In this document: piece by piece, positions 34,295 through 41,531 of the stretch
How positions within the stretch are numbered: position 1 is the first letter of the stretch
Layout: each line of letters opens with the position of its first letter
Assembly (NCBI GenBank): GCA_023261185.1
Contig: JALRJN010000062.1
Location: 1 to 41,531 of the forward strand
Direction of reading: 5' to 3'
Length of the DNA: 41,531 nt
DNA from: Porticoccus sp.
Lineage (GTDB): Bacteria > Pseudomonadota > Gammaproteobacteria > Pseudomonadales > Porticoccaceae
Translations under genes and position numbers: made by a program
Notes under the pieces: generated by a model
Databases searched by the model: none
What the model saw: only the letters and a program-made list of their open reading frames with translations
Told to the model about the DNA's origin: nothing

Positions 34295-35815
34295 TTAGAA
34301 AAAACCTAGGGGATTAATATCGTAACTCACTAACAAATTCTTGGTTTGCTGGTAGTGATCCAGCATCATCTTGTGGTTCTCGCGACCCACACCGGACTTC
34401 TTGTAACCGCCGAAAGCAGCGTGTGCGGGATACATGTGATAACAGTTGGTCCACACACGGCCCGCCTGAATACCACGCCCCATGCGGTAAGCGCGATTGA
34501 TGTCGCGGGTCCAGACACCTGCTCCCAGACCAAACTCGGTGTCATTGGCAATGGCCAGTGCTTCCGCTTCGTCTTTAAAGGTAGTGATACCGAGGGTGGG
34601 TCCAAAAATTTCTTCCTGGAACACACGCATGGTGTTGTCACCTTTCAACAGCGTGGGCTGAACGTAATAGCCGCCTGCAAGGTCACCACCGAGCATGTTG
34701 CGTTTGCCGCCCATCAGGAACTCTGCATTTTCTGACTTGGCGACATCCATATAGGAGAGGACCTTATCCAATTGCTCCTGGGATGCCTGGGCACCAACCA
34801 TGGTATCGGTATCCAACGGGTTGCCCTGGATAATCTGTCCGGCACGGGCTAGCACACGCTCGATAAACTCTTCGTAAATGCTCTCTTGCACCAGAACACG
34901 TGACGGGCAGGTACAGACTTCACCCTGGTTGAAGAAGCCCAGCAACAGACCTTCAACGCACTTGCTGATAAAGCTCTCTTCCTGCTGCAGTACGTCTTCA
35001 AAATAGATGTTGGGGGATTTGCCGCCCAGCTCGACTGTGGAAGGAATAATGTTTTTCGCCGCATATTCCATGATCTTGGCACCGACCGGGGTAGAACCGG
35101 TGAAAGCGATCTTGGCAATGCGGGTATTGGTCGCCAATGCGGCACCGGCTTCGGCACCGAAACCGTTGACCACGTTGACCACGCCGGGTGGCAGCAGGTC
35201 ACCAATGGTTTCCATCAGTACCAGAATAGAAGCAGGGGTTTGCTCTGCGGGCTTCATCACTACGCAGTTACCAGCTGCCAGTGCAGGTGCCAGTTTCCAG
35301 GCTGCCATCAACAGCGGGAAATTCCAGGGAATGATCTGGCCAACTACACCCAGCGGCTCGTGGAAATGGTACGCCGCAGTATGCTCATCCAACTCAGCAG
35401 CAGTACCTTCCTGCGCACGGATACAGGCCGCAAAGTAGCGGAAATGATCCACCACCAGGGGAATGTCGGCGTTCAGCGTTTCACGCACGCTCTTGCCATT
35501 ATCCCAGGTTTCAGCCACAGCCAGTTTGTCCAGGTTCTGCTCGATACGGTCAGCGATTTTCAGCAGAAGATTGGAGCGCACAGTAACAGAGGATTTTCCC
35601 CAGGCGTCTTTTGCTGCGTGAGCGGCATCCAGTGCCGTTTCAATGTCCGCAGCTGAGGAGCGTGCGACTTCACAAAATACCTTACCCGTGACTGGCGAGG
35701 CATTTTCAAAATATTTGCCTTCTTTGGGCGCTACCCACTCACCCCCAATATAGTTCTCGTAACGAGACTTAAAAGAGACTGCAGCACCTTCGGTTCCCGG
35801 TTGCGCATAAATCAT
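34295..35815 (-). CDS. exaC: NAD-dependent aldehyde dehydrogenase, ExaC/AldB type
   Basis: A 506-residue cytosolic aldehyde dehydrogenase. Motifs: [31 protein letters not shown] (cofactor loop), general base Glu262 in VELGGKSPN, and catalytic Cys301 in [13 protein letters not shown]. The EVCTCPSR form, with a second Cys two residues on, is characteristic of the ExaC/AldB acetaldehyde dehydrogenase group. It oxidises acetaldehyde and similar aldehydes to acids with NAD+, the second step after the PQQ dehydrogenase. A GGAG lies six bases before ATG 35815. It appears monocistronic, with its own terminator and a palindrome upstream. Confidence 0.92.
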   Translation of the reverse strand: MIYAQPGTEGAAVSFKSRYENYIGGEWVAPKEGKYFENASPVTGKVFCEVARSSAADIETALDAAHAAKDAWGKSSVTVRSNLLLKIADRIEQNLDKLAVAETWDNGKSVRETLNADIPLVVDHFRYFAACIRAQEGTAAELDEHTAAYHFHEPLGVVGQIIPWNFPLLMAAWKLAPALAAGNCVVMKPAEQTPASILVLMETIGDLLPPGVVNVVNGFGAEAGAALATNTRIAKIAFTGSTPVGAKIMEYAAKNIIPSTVELGGKSPNIYFEDVLQQEESFISKCVEGLLLGFFNQGEVCTCPSRVLVQESIYEEFIERVLARAGQIIQGNPLDTDTMVGAQASQEQLDKVLSYMDVAKSENAEFLMGGKRNMLGGDLAGGYYVQPTLLKGDNTMRVFQEEIFGPTLGITTFKDEAEALAIANDTEFGLGAGVWTRDINRAYRMGRGIQAGRVWTNCYHMYPAHAAFGGYKKSGVGRENHKMMLDHYQQTKNLLVSYDINPLGFF

Positions 35816-36087
35816 GACTCACTCCTAACCATGTTCGTTTAATCTGTGTTTATCAGCGGCGTTCCAGAATGGAACAAATTGTGCCGGTTATTATCTGCGG
35901 GCTTTATCAGTGCCTGTGTTGCTAAATCGCTTTTTCAGAATCGCCCTTAGTGACCAATAATAGACTCGGGTGGAAAACTTAATATTCTACTTTGGGGTCG
36001 AGAAAGCAGGTCTTTAGTAGGAGGCCTGAAGCAACGCCTTAACAGCTAATTTTTCGAGGCTTTTCGGGCGCCCTGGAGAACTCGGTT
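35816..36087 (-). promoter_or_regulatory. Aldehyde dehydrogenase upstream region with a perfect palindrome
   Basis: This 272-base gap carries GTTCCA-GAA-TGGAAC (35861-35875), a perfect 6-3-6 inverted repeat about 46 bases upstream of the ATG. A well-formed sigma-70 promoter was not identified, nor a full sigma-54 (-24/-12) element. A GGCGCC-centred GC patch near 36066-36073 lies just after the NosR-like stop but lacks a convincing terminator structure. Confidence 0.4.
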
Positions 36088-38232
36088 TTATTGTTTTAAA
36101 TCAATAACCTGAACAATATTCTCGGTTGACTGGCCACGTTTTTTTTGGTTGATCAACGGGGGACACAAATCATCATTGTTGTAATAAACAATGCACTCCA
36201 GGCACTGTATACATTCGTTGTAATCCACCTTGCCCTGCGGGGTGATCGCAGCAATTTCACATTTGTGTTTACAGAGCTGACAGGGACTGCCGCACTCACT
36301 GCGTCGGGTCAGCCATTCAAAGCGATGGAACCACCCCAGTATTGCCAGCCCAGCACCCAGGGGACACAGGTAGCGGCAGTAGGCCTTGTGCACAAATAGG
36401 CTCAGCACCAGCAAACCCACGGCGTAAAGAACGAACGGCCAGGAACGAACGAACACCAGGGTAATCGCTGTTTTGAACGGCTCCACTTCTGACAGTATTT
36501 CCGCCGCCGTCAACGAGTAGAAGGAGATACCCACCAGAAGTATCAGCACCACATATTTCACCAACCACAAACGGGTATGTACGCGGTAGGAAATTTTCCA
36601 CTGGCGTATATTGAGTTTTTTGGCGATACAGCTGGCCATTTCCTGCAACACACCGAACGGGCAGAGCCAGCCGCAAAACAGACCACGGCCAATGATGAAG
36701 AGAGAAATAAAGACATAGATCCAGAGAATGAACAGCATCGGATCGATCAGATAATCTGACCAGCGGAAGCCGGAAATCATCGCCTGGAATATGGTGAAAA
36801 TATTCACCACCGACAGCTGCCCCTGGGCGTACCACCCGATGAAAATCAGGGTAAACCAGAGAAAGCCCCAACGCAGGCGGTGAAAGAGTTTCGGGTAACG
36901 GCTGAGTCGGTGCTGGAAGACCATAATAGCCGTCAACAACACCAGGCTCAGAGACAACACTACCACCTCCCAGAAACGCCCCTTCCAGATAATCACCCAG
37001 GGCGCATCACGCTTCAGCTCATCGTCGACATTCTCGTTGTAGACAAAGAATGTGGCTGGCAACTGGTAGTTGGAGGGAAATGAAGCACTCAACGTTTCAA
37101 ATAACATGCCCCGGGAACGGCTGACAACCAGTGACAGCTCCCACGGTGCGCCGGGATCAAAGTCCGACTGGGATTTGATGCGGAAAATTTTGCTGGTGTC
37201 GAAGTTGCCCATATAGGGAGAGTTGACTTCGTCATAGTCATAGAAATTCATATCGCGAATTTCGATGGGCAGTTCCTGCTGGTGAACCGCGAGACGATCC
37301 GGCACAGAACCGGGCACAAAGTCCTCGCCGACAAAGCTGTAATCACCGTCGGCCATCACTGCTACCGCGTGATTGCCCGGCCCCAGCTCCCTAAGCAACC
37401 GCGCGTAGTCGGTTTCCCCGAGCAGGTTCTTGCCAATATCGGGCACGTTCAGGTAGCAGTAATAAAATTCGATAAAGATGCCATCGCCATTTTCATCAGC
37501 GACGTCGTTGAGGTTTTCGACGGCGGTGCCAGCAAATGCGGCGGCCACCTCATCGTGAGCAATACGTACATGCTGGATATAGCCGCGCTGCAACATCTCG
37601 TCCCAACTCAGGGGATGAAATTCCCCGGTTTTGACGGTGGCAATCGCCCTCGGCTCGAAACCTTCCAGGGTTTCACGGGCCACCTTCAGCGCGGACAGCA
37701 AAACTGTTTCGTTAACGGCAACCACAGAGGCGGTCGCCTTGGTAATGCCATCGATATAAACATTGGCCCCCGCCCGCTGTTTACCGACCTTGATATTGTC
37801 GGCCACAGAAAGCCCTTTGTACTGCTGCAAAAATTCCAGCAGAGGCGGTTCGCCGAGGCCGTGGAGAAAGATGGGTTCATGGTGCTTGAGCAACTTGACC
37901 CCTTTGAAAATGCCCTGGGTATCGATACCCACGAGCACATTGACAACCTCACCGGAAAAACCGGGAATCGCCACAAAATCATTGGATTCGAAGAGATAGC
38001 CGAGTAATGCCGCACCGCGGAACACCGGCCAGATACCCAGTGCGGTGTCTTTTTCACCCAGTTCACTGGCGGTGGGAAATAAGTCTCGCCAGCTTTCTGT
38101 CGCCTGCCAATTGGCACGCAATTCCTGGCTTTCCTCGTCGGGTGCCGCATGTACTGTAAACGCTGACAGAAGGGCGAAGATCAACAGCCCGGTCAGCCAT
38201 AGTGTGTGTGCCAACCCATTTTTCGCGAACAT
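36088..38232 (-). CDS. NosR/NirI-family membrane flavoprotein with [4Fe-4S] clusters
   Basis: A 714-residue protein with the full NosR architecture. A signal/anchor (LAHTLWLTGLLIFALLSAFTVHA) is followed by a periplasmic FMN-binding domain with an ApbE-type site DGITKATAS (flavinylated Thr probably 167, Lys in place of the usual Gly), about six membrane helices (415-630) with cytoplasmic CxxxCP motifs (Cys520/524, Cys619/623), and a ferredoxin tail with Cys647-651-654-658 and Cys674-677-680-690, enough for two [4Fe-4S] clusters. NosR moves electrons between the quinone pool and periplasmic nitrous oxide reductase. No nos gene is nearby; the gene follows the PQQ dehydrogenase, so an electron-transfer role there is inferred. 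The start at ATG 38232 has AAGGA eight bases upstream (ATG 38250 possible). Confidence 0.85.
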   Translation of the reverse strand: MFAKNGLAHTLWLTGLLIFALLSAFTVHAAPDEESQELRANWQATESWRDLFPTASELGEKDTALGIWPVFRGAALLGYLFESNDFVAIPGFSGEVVNVLVGIDTQGIFKGVKLLKHHEPIFLHGLGEPPLLEFLQQYKGLSVADNIKVGKQRAGANVYIDGITKATASVVAVNETVLLSALKVARETLEGFEPRAIATVKTGEFHPLSWDEMLQRGYIQHVRIAHDEVAAAFAGTAVENLNDVADENGDGIFIEFYYCYLNVPDIGKNLLGETDYARLLRELGPGNHAVAVMADGDYSFVGEDFVPGSVPDRLAVHQQELPIEIRDMNFYDYDEVNSPYMGNFDTSKIFRIKSQSDFDPGAPWELSLVVSRSRGMLFETLSASFPSNYQLPATFFVYNENVDDELKRDAPWVIIWKGRFWEVVVLSLSLVLLTAIMVFQHRLSRYPKLFHRLRWGFLWFTLIFIGWYAQGQLSVVNIFTIFQAMISGFRWSDYLIDPMLFILWIYVFISLFIIGRGLFCGWLCPFGVLQEMASCIAKKLNIRQWKISYRVHTRLWLVKYVVLILLVGISFYSLTAAEILSEVEPFKTAITLVFVRSWPFVLYAVGLLVLSLFVHKAYCRYLCPLGAGLAILGWFHRFEWLTRRSECGSPCQLCKHKCEIAAITPQGKVDYNECIQCLECIVYYNNDDLCPPLINQKKRGQSTENIVQVIDLKQ

Positions 38233-38300
38233 CCGTTCAATCCTTACCATCGCAGCAACCAGCGTGCGTATTTATTATCGGAATTCAGGTGGTAATGATT

Positions 38301-38355
38301 CGGCTTCTTAAGCCGTCAGGCAGACATCGGCCCGATGCACAAAGTACACCGGGCC
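38301..38355. other. Two hairpins between the PQQ dehydrogenase and NosR-like genes
   Basis: A 12-position stem pairs 38329-38340 with 38344-38355 around an AAA loop (GGCCCG/CGGGCC plus wobble pairs). A second, CGGCTT-CTT-AAGCCG, spans 38301-38315. Neither is followed by a T-tract on the minus strand. They sit in the 146-base gap and could stabilise the dehydrogenase mRNA while allowing limited readthrough. Confidence 0.5.
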
Positions 38356-38378
38356 TTTGCCACTACTGCTACGGAGAA

Positions 38379-40163
38379 TCAGGATTTAGGCAGTTTAAAG
38401 GCCCAAACAGTGCCGCCCTGGTTCAGGTAGTTGACGCGTTTGGCCACATCACCACCCCACAGAGGTACAGCACCACCCCAACCGGAGATAACGGCTACAT
38501 ACTGCTCACCGTCCTGTTCCCAGGTGATCGGGGAGCCAACGATGCCGGAACCAGTCTGGAACTTGTACAGCACCTTACCGGAGTTGGCGTCGAGGCCATA
38601 CAGGTAACCCTCAGGCGTACCGGTGAACACCAGACCACCGGCAGTGGTCAGCACACCACCCCAAAGAGGCGCGTTGTTTTTGAATTCCCACTTGATCTCA
38701 CCGGTTTTTGGATCAATGGCTTTCAGAGAACCAATGTGATCTTCAAAAATGGGCTTGATAGTGAAGCCGGCACCCAGGTAAGCGGCACCTTTCTTGTAGG
38801 AAATGGGCTCGTTCCAGATATCCATACCCCACTCGTTGGAGGGCACATAGAACAGGCCGGTGTCTTTGCTGAAGGCCATCGGCATCCAGTTTTTACCACC
38901 GAGGAAAGACGGAATGGCAAATACAGACTTACCTTTTTTGCCATCTTCGCTTTCAGCCGGGTTACCGGGACGATTTTCAGGCATCCAGATTGGCGCGCCT
39001 TTGTCATCCAGGCCGCTGGCCCAGTTGATGTTTTTCACGAAGGGAATACCGCGGATGAAGTCGCCATTGGTGCGATTCAGCACGTAGAAATAACCGTTGC
39101 GGTCAGCGGTAGCCGCAGCCTTCACAGTTTTTCCGCCATCCTTGTAGTCGAAAGGAATCAGCTCGTTGACGCCATCGTAGTCCCAGCCATCGTGGGGCGT
39201 GGTCTGGAAGTGCCAGGCGATTTTACCGGTATCGGCATCAATCGCGACGCGGGAAGACGTGTAGAGGTTGTTGCCTGGACGGGTGTGGGAGTTCCACGGT
39301 GCCGGGTTACCAGTACCCACATAAATCAGGTTGGTTTCCGGATCATAAGTACCACCGTTCCAGGTTGCACCACCGCCCTGCTTCCAGAGATCGCCAGGCC
39401 AGGTTTTACCGGCTTCACCACCGGTAATGCCGTTTTCCTTGCCGTTCAGGTAGCCCATGTGGCCTTCGATAACCGGGCGGGTCCAGACCAGCTCACCAGT
39501 TTTCGCGTTGCGGGCATCAACCTTACCGATGATACCGAATTCGCCACCGGAAACACCGGTAACCACCATGCCTTTAATGATCTGAGGTGCGGAGGTGAAA
39601 GAATAACCGGCTTTGTAGTCGGCAATTTTCTCTTTCCACACAACCTTGCCAGTTTTACGGTCCAAGGCCACCAGCTTGGCGTCCAGGGTGCCGAAAATCA
39701 CCAGGTTGTCATACAGAGCAGCACCACGGTTAATCACGTCACAGCAGGGCATGATGTTGTCGGGAAGACGCGCATCGTACTGCCACAGCTCCTCACCAGT
39801 GACACTGTCAATGGCAAACAAACGGGAATAGGAACCGGTAATGTACATCACGCCGTCTTTCACCAGAGGCTGTGATTCCTGACCGCGCTGCTTCTCGCCA
39901 CCGAGGGAAAATGCCCAGGCGGGACGCAATTCTTTAACGTTAGTTTTGTCGAGTTTTTTCAGCGGACTATAGCGCTGGGCTTTGGGGCCAAGGCCGTAGC
40001 TCACCACATCATTGGTGGTCGCCTGGTCATTAAGAATGTCGGCATCCGTTACCGGACTGAATGATGCAGCCTGAGCGCCAACTGCTACAGCACTGAACAG
40101 CGCCGCAGCCAGCGTTGAGTATGCGAACTGCTTATAGTTCGGTCTATGATTACGCAATTTCAT
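38379..40163 (-). CDS. PQQ-dependent alcohol dehydrogenase, lanthanide-type signature
   Basis: A 594-residue periplasmic quinoprotein with an eight-bladed propeller. The signal peptide is cleaved near GAQA-A (32/33). The vicinal disulfide is Cys140-Cys141 in [10 protein letters not shown]. Metal and PQQ ligands are visible: Glu208 (GVSGGEFG), Asn286 (GTGNPAPWN), catalytic Asp328 in [10 protein letters not shown]. Asp330, two residues after the catalytic Asp, is the extra ligand of lanthanide-dependent XoxF/PedH-type enzymes; calcium enzymes have a non-acidic residue there. There is no C-terminal cytochrome domain, so it is a type I enzyme. PedF and ExaC in the cluster favour ethanol-type substrates. 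ATG 40163 follows AGGAGC by eight bases. Confidence 0.93.
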   Translation of the reverse strand: MKLRNHRPNYKQFAYSTLAAALFSAVAVGAQAASFSPVTDADILNDQATTNDVVSYGLGPKAQRYSPLKKLDKTNVKELRPAWAFSLGGEKQRGQESQPLVKDGVMYITGSYSRLFAIDSVTGEELWQYDARLPDNIMPCCDVINRGAALYDNLVIFGTLDAKLVALDRKTGKVVWKEKIADYKAGYSFTSAPQIIKGMVVTGVSGGEFGIIGKVDARNAKTGELVWTRPVIEGHMGYLNGKENGITGGEAGKTWPGDLWKQGGGATWNGGTYDPETNLIYVGTGNPAPWNSHTRPGNNLYTSSRVAIDADTGKIAWHFQTTPHDGWDYDGVNELIPFDYKDGGKTVKAAATADRNGYFYVLNRTNGDFIRGIPFVKNINWASGLDDKGAPIWMPENRPGNPAESEDGKKGKSVFAIPSFLGGKNWMPMAFSKDTGLFYVPSNEWGMDIWNEPISYKKGAAYLGAGFTIKPIFEDHIGSLKAIDPKTGEIKWEFKNNAPLWGGVLTTAGGLVFTGTPEGYLYGLDANSGKVLYKFQTGSGIVGSPITWEQDGEQYVAVISGWGGAVPLWGGDVAKRVNYLNQGGTVWAFKLPKS

Positions 40164-40541
40164 CTCTAGAGCTCCTGTTTCTCTTATCTTTCTCAAATGC
40201 TTTTTATGCTTAGGCGCGATTATTTAAGTCCCCACACCATTTCTTATCTGGGAAACTAAATAATTTGAAAGTTAGGATTTCCCATACGACCAAGTATCTG
40301 CCTGCATATGGCTGCCAACAATGACACTTGGGAATGAACTAAGCTCGTCAATAAGTAGGACGACACCGACTGGATAAGAGGGTCAAATTTTTATCAAAAC
40401 GAGTCGCCAGGCACCCATAATCACTCTTGACCGCAAAACTAAGCATAGCCCACCCACAGGAAAAGGACGGGTAAAACGAACCACCACAAAGACGGCGAAT
40501 ATGGTAGATTGCCGGCGTTTTCACGGAGATAAAGACCAGAG
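40164..40541. promoter_or_regulatory. Divergent control region between the PQQ dehydrogenase and aguA
   Basis: A 378-base AT-rich gap without a gene. It contains inverted repeats GGGAAA (40250-40255) / TTTCCC (40278-40283) on the dehydrogenase side, and TCGTC (40345-40349) / GACGA (40359-40363). A TTGACC hexamer (40427-40432) faces aguA but no -10 follows at proper spacing. The length suggests regulated expression of the dehydrogenase. Confidence 0.4.
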
Positions 40542-41531
40542 ATGACCGCACCGAAAATTCGCTTGCCCGCGGAGTGGGAACCACAGGATGCCATCCAGCT
40601 TACCTGGCCCCACAAAGATACTGACTGGCAGCCCTTGCTGCCGGAAGTCATTCCCGTTTACGAGCGACTGGTTCAGCTACTGACGACCAGGGGCCATGTG
40701 ATTATTGGTGCCCCGGCAAATGAAATTGAGCCCATACAGCAGCGGCTTGCCGCCCTGGGCGTGCCTGAGGAAAAACTGCACCTCTACCCGGTAGTGTCTG
40801 ATGACACCTGGGCCAGGGATCACGGCCCAATTACCGTTGCAGAAGGCGATACCCTCTGTTTGCTGGATTACCAGTTCAATGGCTGGGGTGAGAAATACGC
40901 CTTTCAGCAGGACAACCGCATTACCGGGGAATTGTTTCGCCAGGGAGCTTTCCCCGGTGCAACCCTGCAACCAAAAACCCTGGTATTAGAGGGCGGTTCC
41001 ATCGAAAGCGATGGTGAGGGCACGTTGCTCACCACAGCTGCCTGTTTGCTGAACCCCAATCGTAATCCCTCTCTGAGCCGTGAGGAGATTGAGCAACAAC
41101 TATGCGCTGATCTCGGCGTCCGCAAAATCAACTGGCTGCACCACGGTGCCATGGAAGGTGACGACACCGATTGCCATATCGACACCCTCGCCCGGCTCTG
41201 CCCGAACAACGTCATTGTTTATCAAGCCTGCGATGATGAATCCGACAGTCACTATGCTCAACTGCAACAGATGGCCGAAGAGCTGCAAGCCCTGACCTGC
41301 GCCAGCGGACAACCCTACCAACTGGTGCCCATGCCATGGCCCTCGGCAAAATACGACGAGGATGGTCACCGATTGCCAGCCACATACGCCAACTTCCTGA
41401 TTTTCAACGGCATGGTGATCGTTCCCACCTACCGGGATGCCAATGACGAAGCAGCCTTGGCACAAATGGCAACTGCCTTCCCGGGCTACGACATTCAGGG
41501 GCTTGATTGCCTGCCCATAATCCACCAGCAT
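40542..41531 (+). CDS. aguA: Agmatine deiminase, C-terminus cut by window edge
   Basis: The frame is open for 330 codons to the window end; the family is about 345-370 residues, so only a short C-terminal part is missing. It is a peptidylarginine-deiminase-type agmatine deiminase: LPAEWEPQDAIQLTWPHKDTDW at the start, VSDDTWARDHGPI (catalytic Asp region), FNGWGEKYAFQQDN, LEGGSIESDGEGTLLTT, HHGAMEGDDTDCHIDTLAR (catalytic His), and TYANFLIFNGMVIVPTY. The nucleophilic Cys lies just beyond the edge and cannot be checked. It hydrolyses agmatine to N-carbamoylputrescine in polyamine synthesis. ATG 40542 lacks a strong Shine-Dalgarno; a GGAGAT is about 13 bases upstream. Confidence 0.92.
   Translation, partial: MTAPKIRLPAEWEPQDAIQLTWPHKDTDWQPLLPEVIPVYERLVQLLTTRGHVIIGAPANEIEPIQQRLAALGVPEEKLHLYPVVSDDTWARDHGPITVAEGDTLCLLDYQFNGWGEKYAFQQDNRITGELFRQGAFPGATLQPKTLVLEGGSIESDGEGTLLTTAACLLNPNRNPSLSREEIEQQLCADLGVRKINWLHHGAMEGDDTDCHIDTLARLCPNNVIVYQACDDESDSHYAQLQQMAEELQALTCASGQPYQLVPMPWPSAKYDEDGHRLPATYANFLIFNGMVIVPTYRDANDEAALAQMATAFPGYDIQGLDCLPIIHQH

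Noticed and set aside
35850-35880. Possible sigma-54 promoter (CGGCACAATTTG) upstream of exaC
   Set aside because: The -24 GG is present but the -12 GC is not at the required spacing.
36088-38232. Annotation as a true nos-operon regulator NosR
   Set aside because: Family membership is clear, but no nitrous oxide reductase genes are in the window, so the specific function was not assigned.
38202-39875. 557-residue open frame on the plus strand opposite the PQQ dehydrogenase
   Set aside because: It is antisense to a gene with complete family motifs; the translation is His/Gly/Thr/Val-rich without any recognisable domain, a common by-product of third-position bias.

Overview
The window is ordinary chromosomal DNA of a gammaproteobacterium, probably a marine, Cellvibrionales-like aerobe. 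The taxonomic guess rests on gene order and protein family resemblance only; no search was run. The strongest anchor is the block tRNA-fMet / rimP / nusA / infB / rbfA / truB / rpsO / pnp, which has the same order as in Escherichia coli. The next block, mrdA / rodA / mltB / rlpA / dacA / ybeD / lipB / lipA, is also a classic gammaproteobacterial arrangement.

Layout. (1) 1-7500 holds small housekeeping and accessory genes: a truncated HI0933-type flavoprotein, ppnP, a palindromic intergenic repeat, a minus-strand GNAT / GIY-YIG / sprT set, a PHP phosphoesterase with a small conserved protein, a DUF2157-like membrane protein, a DUF6632-type membrane protein behind a long structured leader, a periplasmic cupin and a porin. 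(2) 7566-17041, all minus strand, holds the elongation/septation cell-wall operon ending in ybeD-lipB-lipA, followed by an ABC ATPase and a SlyD-like FKBP. (3) 17165-26000, all minus strand, is the translation and RNA-metabolism supercluster, driven by a textbook promoter upstream of an initiator tRNA. (4) 26236-27984 is cptA, a lipopolysaccharide phosphoethanolamine transferase, divergent from the tRNA, with a PmrA-box-like direct repeat at its promoter. (5) 28032-40163 is an alcohol-oxidation island: MxaJ/XoxJ-like binding protein, PedF-type cytochrome c, LuxR-type response regulator (AgmR/ErbR-like), a NosP-NahK pair, an ExaC/AldB aldehyde dehydrogenase, a NosR-like membrane flavo-iron-sulfur protein and a PQQ alcohol dehydrogenase. 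(6) 40542-41531 is a truncated agmatine deiminase.

How region 5 fits together (inference from families). The quinoprotein oxidises alcohols in the periplasm and passes electrons to the PedF cytochrome. ExaC removes the aldehyde in the cytoplasm. The response regulator, and possibly the hybrid kinase, controls expression. The dehydrogenase carries an Asp two residues after the catalytic Asp (Asp328/Asp330), the signature of lanthanide-dependent enzymes. Two features make the island unusual: a NosR-family protein directly downstream of the dehydrogenase with no nos genes in view, and an NO-sensor type module (NosP-NahK) inside the same island. This is the best candidate here for an under-described system.

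Most long antisense reading frames, for example over pnp, infB, nusA and the PQQ dehydrogenase, are shadows. No CRISPR array, insertion sequence, prophage or rRNA gene was seen.
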